Shown here piece by piece: positions 15,407-19,197 of a stretch of DNA of 19,197 nt. A program made the position numbers and the translations under genes. Under the pieces are notes generated by a model. That model made no database searches. It was given only the letters and a program-made list of their open reading frames with translations, and was not told where the DNA came from. The stretch's first letter is position 1, and every line of letters begins with the position of its first letter. The DNA comes from an uncultured Xanthomonas sp. (GTDB taxonomy: Bacteria; Pseudomonadota; Gammaproteobacteria; Xanthomonadales; Xanthomonadaceae). The stretch lies in NCBI GenBank assembly GCA_943912265.1, contig CALTTS010000029.1, positions 1 to 19,197 of the forward strand, read 5' to 3'.

Positions 15407-16348
15407 ATGCCCATGAAGCCTTTCCGCCCCGCGCCTTCCCTCATTGCCCTGGCCTGCGGCCTGAGCCTGCTGGCCGCCTGCAGCCGCGATGCCACGCCCG
15501 TGGCCGCGAAGCCGGCCTCCGCGCCCGCCTCGGCATCGGCTCCCGCCTCCACGCCCGCGCCGCAGGCCGTCACGCCGGCCGACGACAACCTCAACGCCGT
15601 GCTGTGGATGCAGCGTTCGGTCGAATACCGGGCGCTGGCCGAACAGACCTACCGCGCCGCCGCCGACAAGCTGGACGACGCACTGAAGGCGAAGAACCGG
15701 GATGCGCTGGTGCCCGAGGAGCGCGGCAACCCCGCCAAGGGGCTGAAACCGGCCGTGGTGCTGGACGTGGACGAAACCGTGCTCGACAACTCGCCCTACC
15801 AGGCGCGGCTGGTGCGCGACGGCAAGGAATACGACGAGGTCACCTGGGACGCCTGGGTGGCCGAAAAGAAGGCCAGGCCCGTGCCGGGCGTGGTCGATTT
15901 CGCCAGGGCAGCCACGGCCAAGGGCGTGACGCTGGTGTACATCTCCAACCGTGCCGTGCACCTGAAGGACGCCACCATCGCCAACCTCAAGGCCGCCGGC
16001 CTGCCGGTGGCAGACGACAGCGTGTTCCTCGGCCTGGGCACCTTCGTCAAGGATTGCGAGCAGAACGGCAGCGAGAAGAACTGCCGCCGTCGTCTGGCCG
16101 GGCAGAAGTACCGCGTGCTGATGCAGTTCGGCGACCAGATCGGCGATTTCGTGCAGGTGGTGGCCAACACGCCGGACGGCCGCGATGCGCTGTTCCAGCA
16201 GTATCACGACTGGTTCGGCGAGCGCTGGTGGATGCTGCCCAACCCGAGCTACGGCAGCTGGGAGCCGGCGCTGTTCAACAACGACTACGCGCAGCCGCGC
16301 GAGGCCCGCCGCGCCGCCAAGCGCGCCGCGCTGGACGTGGCGCCGTGA
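15407..16348 (+). CDS. 5'-nucleotidase/acid phosphatase, lipoprotein e(P4) family
   Basis: A HAD-superfamily (class C) acid phosphatase anchored as a lipoprotein. It has 313 residues. The signal peptide ends in the lipobox Leu22-Ala-Ala-Cys25, followed by Ser, which favours outer-membrane sorting. A low-complexity Ala/Pro/Ser linker spans about 29-57. The catalytic motif DVDETVLDN starts at residue 120 (nucleophile Asp120, acid/base Asp122), and a later GDQIGDF supplies the metal-binding acids. Haemophilus e(P4) dephosphorylates nucleotides such as NMN to aid NAD precursor uptake, and a similar nucleotide-salvage role outside the inner membrane is likely. There are two near starts (15407 and 15413); the first is used, and neither has a strong ribosome site. 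Its stop overlaps the pyrF start. Confidence 0.93.
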   Translation: MPMKPFRPAPSLIALACGLSLLAACSRDATPVAAKPASAPASASAPASTPAPQAVTPADDNLNAVLWMQRSVEYRALAEQTYRAAADKLDDALKAKNRDALVPEERGNPAKGLKPAVVLDVDETVLDNSPYQARLVRDGKEYDEVTWDAWVAEKKARPVPGVVDFARAATAKGVTLVYISNRAVHLKDATIANLKAAGLPVADDSVFLGLGTFVKDCEQNGSEKNCRRRLAGQKYRVLMQFGDQIGDFVQVVANTPDGRDALFQQYHDWFGERWWMLPNPSYGSWEPALFNNDYAQPREARRAAKRAALDVAP

Positions 16349-17067
16349 GCCGAGGCGCGCTGTCGCTGACCACGCGCGAGCGGCTGATCTTCGCCCTCGA
16401 CGTGCCCGGCCGCGCCGAGGCCGTCGCGTGGATCGACCGACTCGGCGATGCGGTGGCCTTCTACAAGATCGGCATGGAACTGCTGGCCTCGGGCGAATAT
16501 TTCGACGTGCTCGGCCTGCTGGCCGACCGCGGCAAGCGGGTGTTCGTCGACCTGAAATTCTTCGACATCCCCGCCACCGTGGCCGGCACCATCGCCCGCC
16601 TGTCGCGCTGGAAGGTGGACTACTGCACGATCCACGGCTGGCACCCGGCCATGATGCAGGCCGCCGCCGAGGCCAACGCCGGCGACATGCGCCTGCTGGC
16701 GGTGACCGTGCTGACCTCGATGGGCCGCGCCGACCTCGCCCGGATGGGCATCGACCGCGCGCCGGTGGACGTGGTGGTGGAACGCGCGCGCGCCGCGCTG
16801 GCGGCCGGCATCGACGGCGTGATCGCCTCCGGCCAGGAAGCCGCGCCGATCCGCGCCGCCACCGGGCCCGGGTTCTCGATCGTCTGCCCGGGCATCCGCC
16901 CCGGCGGCCCGGCGGGCGACGACCAGCAGCGCACCGTCGGCGTGGCCGAGGCCTTCGCCAACGGTGCCGATGCCATCGTCGTCGGCCGCCCGATCCACAA
17001 GGCCGCCGACCCGCGCGCCGCCGCCGAGGTCATCCAGGCCGAGATCGCCGCCGCGCTGGCGCGCTGA
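16345..17067 (+). CDS. pyrF: Orotidine 5'-phosphate decarboxylase
   Basis: The last step of UMP synthesis, converting OMP to UMP plus CO2 in the cytoplasm. It has 240 residues. LIFALDV (Asp19) opens the barrel, FYKIGMEL carries the phosphate/base-side Lys41, and the catalytic D-x-K-x-x-D is Asp69-Leu-Lys71-Phe-Phe-Asp74. The C-terminal phosphate-binding loop reads DAIVVGRPIHKA. The GTG at 16345 overlaps the phosphatase stop by four bases (GTGA); it is the only start able to include the LIFALDV strand, since the next ATG falls in the third strand. The overlap implies translational coupling to the e(P4) phosphatase, linking nucleotide salvage with pyrimidine synthesis (inference). A GC-rich hairpin 28 bases downstream probably ends the transcript. 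Confidence 0.96.
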   Translation: MSRGALSLTTRERLIFALDVPGRAEAVAWIDRLGDAVAFYKIGMELLASGEYFDVLGLLADRGKRVFVDLKFFDIPATVAGTIARLSRWKVDYCTIHGWHPAMMQAAAEANAGDMRLLAVTVLTSMGRADLARMGIDRAPVDVVVERARAALAAGIDGVIASGQEAAPIRAATGPGFSIVCPGIRPGGPAGDDQQRTVGVAEAFANGADAIVVGRPIHKAADPRAAAEVIQAEIAAALAR

Positions 17068-17095
17068 CGGCACGCCCTCGCCCATCGCTCCCCGG

Positions 17096-17118
17096 ACGGC
17101 CCGCGCAATGCGGGCCGT
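17096..17118 (+). terminator. Hairpin after pyrF
   Basis: ACGGCCCGC and GCGGGCCGT form a perfect 9-bp stem with a GCAAT loop, 28 bases past the stop. Only a short TTCCGGTT follows, so termination may be partial. It separates pyrF from the metE promoter. Confidence 0.6.
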
Positions 17119-17158
17119 TCCGGTTCCGCCATCCGGCATGCCGTCGCGCCGGAGCGGC

Positions 17159-17187
17159 TTGACGCCGCCCGGCCGGGCCCGTACCTT
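17159..17187 (+). promoter_or_regulatory. Sigma-70 promoter for metE leader
   Basis: TTGACG (17159-17164) and TACCTT (17182-17187) are exactly 17 bases apart. The predicted start near 17194 coincides with the 5' edge of the cobalamin riboswitch, which supports the call. Confidence 0.5.
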
Positions 17188-17194
17188 GCGCGGG

Positions 17195-17420
17195 CCGAAG
17201 GTTTCCATCCTTTCATGCGAATGAAGCGATGGAATTAAAAGGGAAGTCCGGTGCGGCTCTCGCGAACTCTTGCTCGCGAACCCATTCCGGCGCTGCCCCG
17301 CAGCGGTATTTGGAAACGACCTCCGTCATCAGCACTGGCCCGCGCGGCCGGGAAGCGGCGGACAGTAGGCCACCGGCCACGCGGCCGGCCCATCCATGAG
17401 CCCGAAGACCTGCCCCGGCC
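17195..17420 (+). promoter_or_regulatory. Cobalamin (B12) riboswitch
   Basis: An adenosyl- or methylcobalamin-sensing RNA in the metE leader. Landmarks in order: helix TTCCATC / GATGGAA (17203-17209 with 17228-17234), inside which TTCAT / ATGAA (17212-17216 with 17221-17225) is capped by a GCGA loop; the core AAAAGGGAAGTCCGGTG (17237-17253); the conserved CGCTGCCCCGCAGCGGTA (17291-17308); and the B12 box GCCCGAAGACCTGCC (about 17400-17414). Order, spacing and the downstream metE all fit. Expected logic from the family: with B12 present, metE is turned off because the B12-dependent MetH can work. Confidence 0.9.
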
Positions 17421-17642
17421 GGTGGTGCAGCCGCATCGCCGCCTGACCTGGAGCCTCCGCGGGGAGGCGGCCGGCGCCCCGCGTCCGTGGCCTGCCCGCG
17501 GCGCAGGTCGCGCGTGCCCGTCCCCGTGGAATCCGGTTCGCCCGCGGGGGCGAAGGTCGCTGGCACGACGTGCGCCGGTCCGGGTGCGGCGTGCGGTTTC
17601 CCTTCGTTCCTCATCAACCATTGATCGAGGACACGCTTTTCC
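17421..17642 (+). promoter_or_regulatory. Riboswitch expression platform and metE leader
   Basis: A 222-base untranslated stretch between the B12 box and the metE ATG; no gene is seen in it. It contains the hairpin GCCTCC-GCGG-GGAGGC (17453-17468) and the segment GCAGGTC (17503-17509), which is the exact complement of GACCTGC in the B12 box (17407-17413) and also pairs six bases with GACCTG (17445-17450). These pairings are mutually exclusive, as expected of a switch. No T-run terminator is visible, so Rho-dependent or translational control is more likely. GAGG (17627-17630) is the only ribosome-site candidate, 12 bases before the ATG. Confidence 0.5.
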
Positions 17643-19197
17643 ATGAACCGTTCAACGACGCACGTCACCACCCTGGGCTTCCCGCGCATCGGCGCCCGCC
17701 GCGAACTCAAGCGCGTGCTGGAAGCCTTCTGGCGCGGCGAAAGCTCCGCCGAAGACCTGCAAGCCACCGCCGCCGGCCTGCGCCTGAAGCACTGGCAGCT
17801 GCAGCGCGCTGCCGGCGCCGACAGCGTGCCGGTCAACGACTTCAGCCTGTACGACCACGTGCTGGACGCCGCCTTCCTGTTCGACGCCATCCCCGCGCGC
17901 TACCGCGCGCTGGCCGATGCCGACCCGCTGGCCGGCTATTTCGCGATGGCGCGCGGCCACCAGCGCGGCGGCATCGACCTGCACGCGCTGGAAATGACCA
18001 AGTGGTTCGACACCAACTACCACTACCTCGTGCCCGAGCTGCAGGCCGAACAGACCTTCGCCCTGCGCGGCGACAAGCCGGTGGCCGAGTTCCTGGAAGC
18101 AAAAGCCGCCGGCTTCGATGCCCGGCCGGTGCTGCTGGGCCCGGTCAGCTTCCTGCTGCTGGCCAAGACCACCGACGGCAGCGAGCGCCTGGCCCTGCTC
18201 GACGCGCTGCTGCCGGCCTACGCCGCGCTGCTGGTGAAGCTGCACGACGCCGGTGCGGGCTGGGTGCAGATCGACGAACCCTGCCTGACCACGGACCTCG
18301 ACGCCGCTGCGCACGAAGCCTTCCGCCACGCCTACGCGGCGCTGACTGAAACCACTCGCCCGAAGCTGTTGCTGGGCACCGGCTTCGGCGCGCTCGGCGA
18401 CAACCTGGCACTGGCCACCGCACTGCCGGTGGACGGCCTGCACGTGGATCTGGTGCGCGCGCCCGAGCAGCTGGCCGCCGTGTGTGCGGCGCTGCCGGCC
18501 AGCCGCGTGCTTTCGCTCGGTCTGGTGGACGGGCGCAACGTATGGCGCTGCAATCTGGACAACGCATTGGTGCTGGCCCGCTATGCCGCCGCGCAGCGCG
18601 ACCCGGCCCTGCTGCGGCTGGCGCCGTCGTGCTCGCTGCTGCACGTGCCGGTCGACCTGGACCAGGAGAAGTCGCTCGACGCCGACCTGCGCAGCTGGCT
18701 GGCCTTTGCCCGGCAGAAGATCGTCGAACTGCGCGTGCTGGCCGATGCACTGGACGGCAAGGCCGAAGCCGAGCCGGCATTGGCCGAGGCACGCGAAGCG
18801 CTGGAGGCGCGCCGCCGTTCGCCCAAGGTCAACCGGCCCGAGGTGGCCGCGCGTCTGGCCGCCATCGACGCGAACGCCACGCGCCGCGCCAGCGCGTATC
18901 CGCAGCGCGCCGCGGCGCAGCAGGCGGTGCTCGGCCTGCCGCTGTACCCCACCACCACGATCGGTTCGTTCCCGCAGACACCGGACGTGCGCGAGGCGCG
19001 CGCCAAGCACAAGTCCGGCAAGCTGTCCGATGCCGACTACGATGCCTTCCTGAAGGCCGAAACCGAACGCTGCGTGCGCGAGCAGGAGCGCATCGGCCTG
19101 GACGTGCTGGTGCACGGCGAATTCGAGCGCAACGACATGGTGGAGTACTTCGGCGAGCAGCTGGACGGCTTCGCCTTCACCAAGCTGGGCTGGGTGC
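17643..19197 (+). CDS. metE: Cobalamin-independent methionine synthase (cut by window edge)
   Basis: 5-methyltetrahydropteroyltriglutamate-homocysteine methyltransferase, the B12-independent last step of methionine synthesis. 518 codons are present without a stop, against a family length of about 755-765. The N-terminal barrel shows LGFPRIGARRELK, EMTKWFDTNYHYLVPEL, LLGPVSFLLLAK and QIDEPCL. The interdomain helix leads to TTTIGSFPQTPDVR from about residue 437, the hallmark start of the C-terminal barrel, and EFERNDMVEYFGEQLDGF follows. The zinc ligands that bind homocysteine lie beyond the window. The ATG at 17643 gives MNRSTTHVTTLGF, matching family starts. It is regulated by the B12 riboswitch directly upstream, which independently supports the assignment. 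Confidence 0.97.
   Translation, partial: MNRSTTHVTTLGFPRIGARRELKRVLEAFWRGESSAEDLQATAAGLRLKHWQLQRAAGADSVPVNDFSLYDHVLDAAFLFDAIPARYRALADADPLAGYFAMARGHQRGGIDLHALEMTKWFDTNYHYLVPELQAEQTFALRGDKPVAEFLEAKAAGFDARPVLLGPVSFLLLAKTTDGSERLALLDALLPAYAALLVKLHDAGAGWVQIDEPCLTTDLDAAAHEAFRHAYAALTETTRPKLLLGTGFGALGDNLALATALPVDGLHVDLVRAPEQLAAVCAALPASRVLSLGLVDGRNVWRCNLDNALVLARYAAAQRDPALLRLAPSCSLLHVPVDLDQEKSLDADLRSWLAFARQKIVELRVLADALDGKAEAEPALAEAREALEARRRSPKVNRPEVAARLAAIDANATRRASAYPQRAAAQQAVLGLPLYPTTTIGSFPQTPDVREARAKHKSGKLSDADYDAFLKAETERCVREQERIGLDVLVHGEFERNDMVEYFGEQLDGFAFTKLGWV

Noticed and set aside
17251..17646. Open frames within the metE leader
   Set aside because: They overlap conserved riboswitch elements, show no protein-like pattern, and would place coding sequence through the B12 box.

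Overview
The window is GC-rich, densely coded chromosomal DNA. It suggests a gammaproteobacterium close to Xanthomonadaceae (Lysobacteraceae). That assignment is an inference from codon use, from the paired Sel1-like secreted proteins, from the thymidine kinase type and from the overall gene repertoire; it was not confirmed by any search. I saw no tRNA, rRNA, CRISPR array, prophage or defence cassette. Most genes are housekeeping genes.

Left part (1-4610): a carbon-uptake block. The 5' half of acetyl-CoA synthetase (acs) reads leftward off the edge. It is divergent from a coiled-coil outer-membrane porin and an MHS-family major-facilitator transporter, which ends at a clear intrinsic terminator. 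The shared 335-base gap holds inverted repeats that may be operators. The porin reading frame is broken by a one-base deletion.

Middle (4611-9556): a possible small membrane protein with its own frame break, a secreted three-EF-hand protein, an ABC ATPase without a visible permease, mutM, a DUF488 protein, and a Tat-exported glucan biosynthesis protein D (opgD). These are followed by a 399-base gap containing what looks like a decayed start of an IS3-family orfA.

Right-middle (9557-16348): three leftward genes (two paralogous Sel1-like secreted proteins, one of them frameshifted, then tdk), divergent from the Rep helicase. Then come a GNAT acetyltransferase, a DinB-like protein and an e(P4)-type lipoprotein phosphatase.

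Right end (16345-19197): pyrF overlaps the phosphatase gene by four bases and is followed by a hairpin. A promoter, a cobalamin riboswitch and a long leader then precede metE, the B12-independent methionine synthase, which runs off the window.

The points most worth a second look are the metE leader, with two candidate partners for one anti-B12-box segment; the single-base frame breaks at about 2128, 4681 and 10626, which together raise the question of sequence error versus real decay; the divergent acs/porin regulatory gap; a periplasmic insert in the MHS transporter; a thymidine kinase that has lost most zinc ligands and may be translated from a leaderless mRNA; and the IS3 remnant. I did not find a clearly undescribed multi-gene system.
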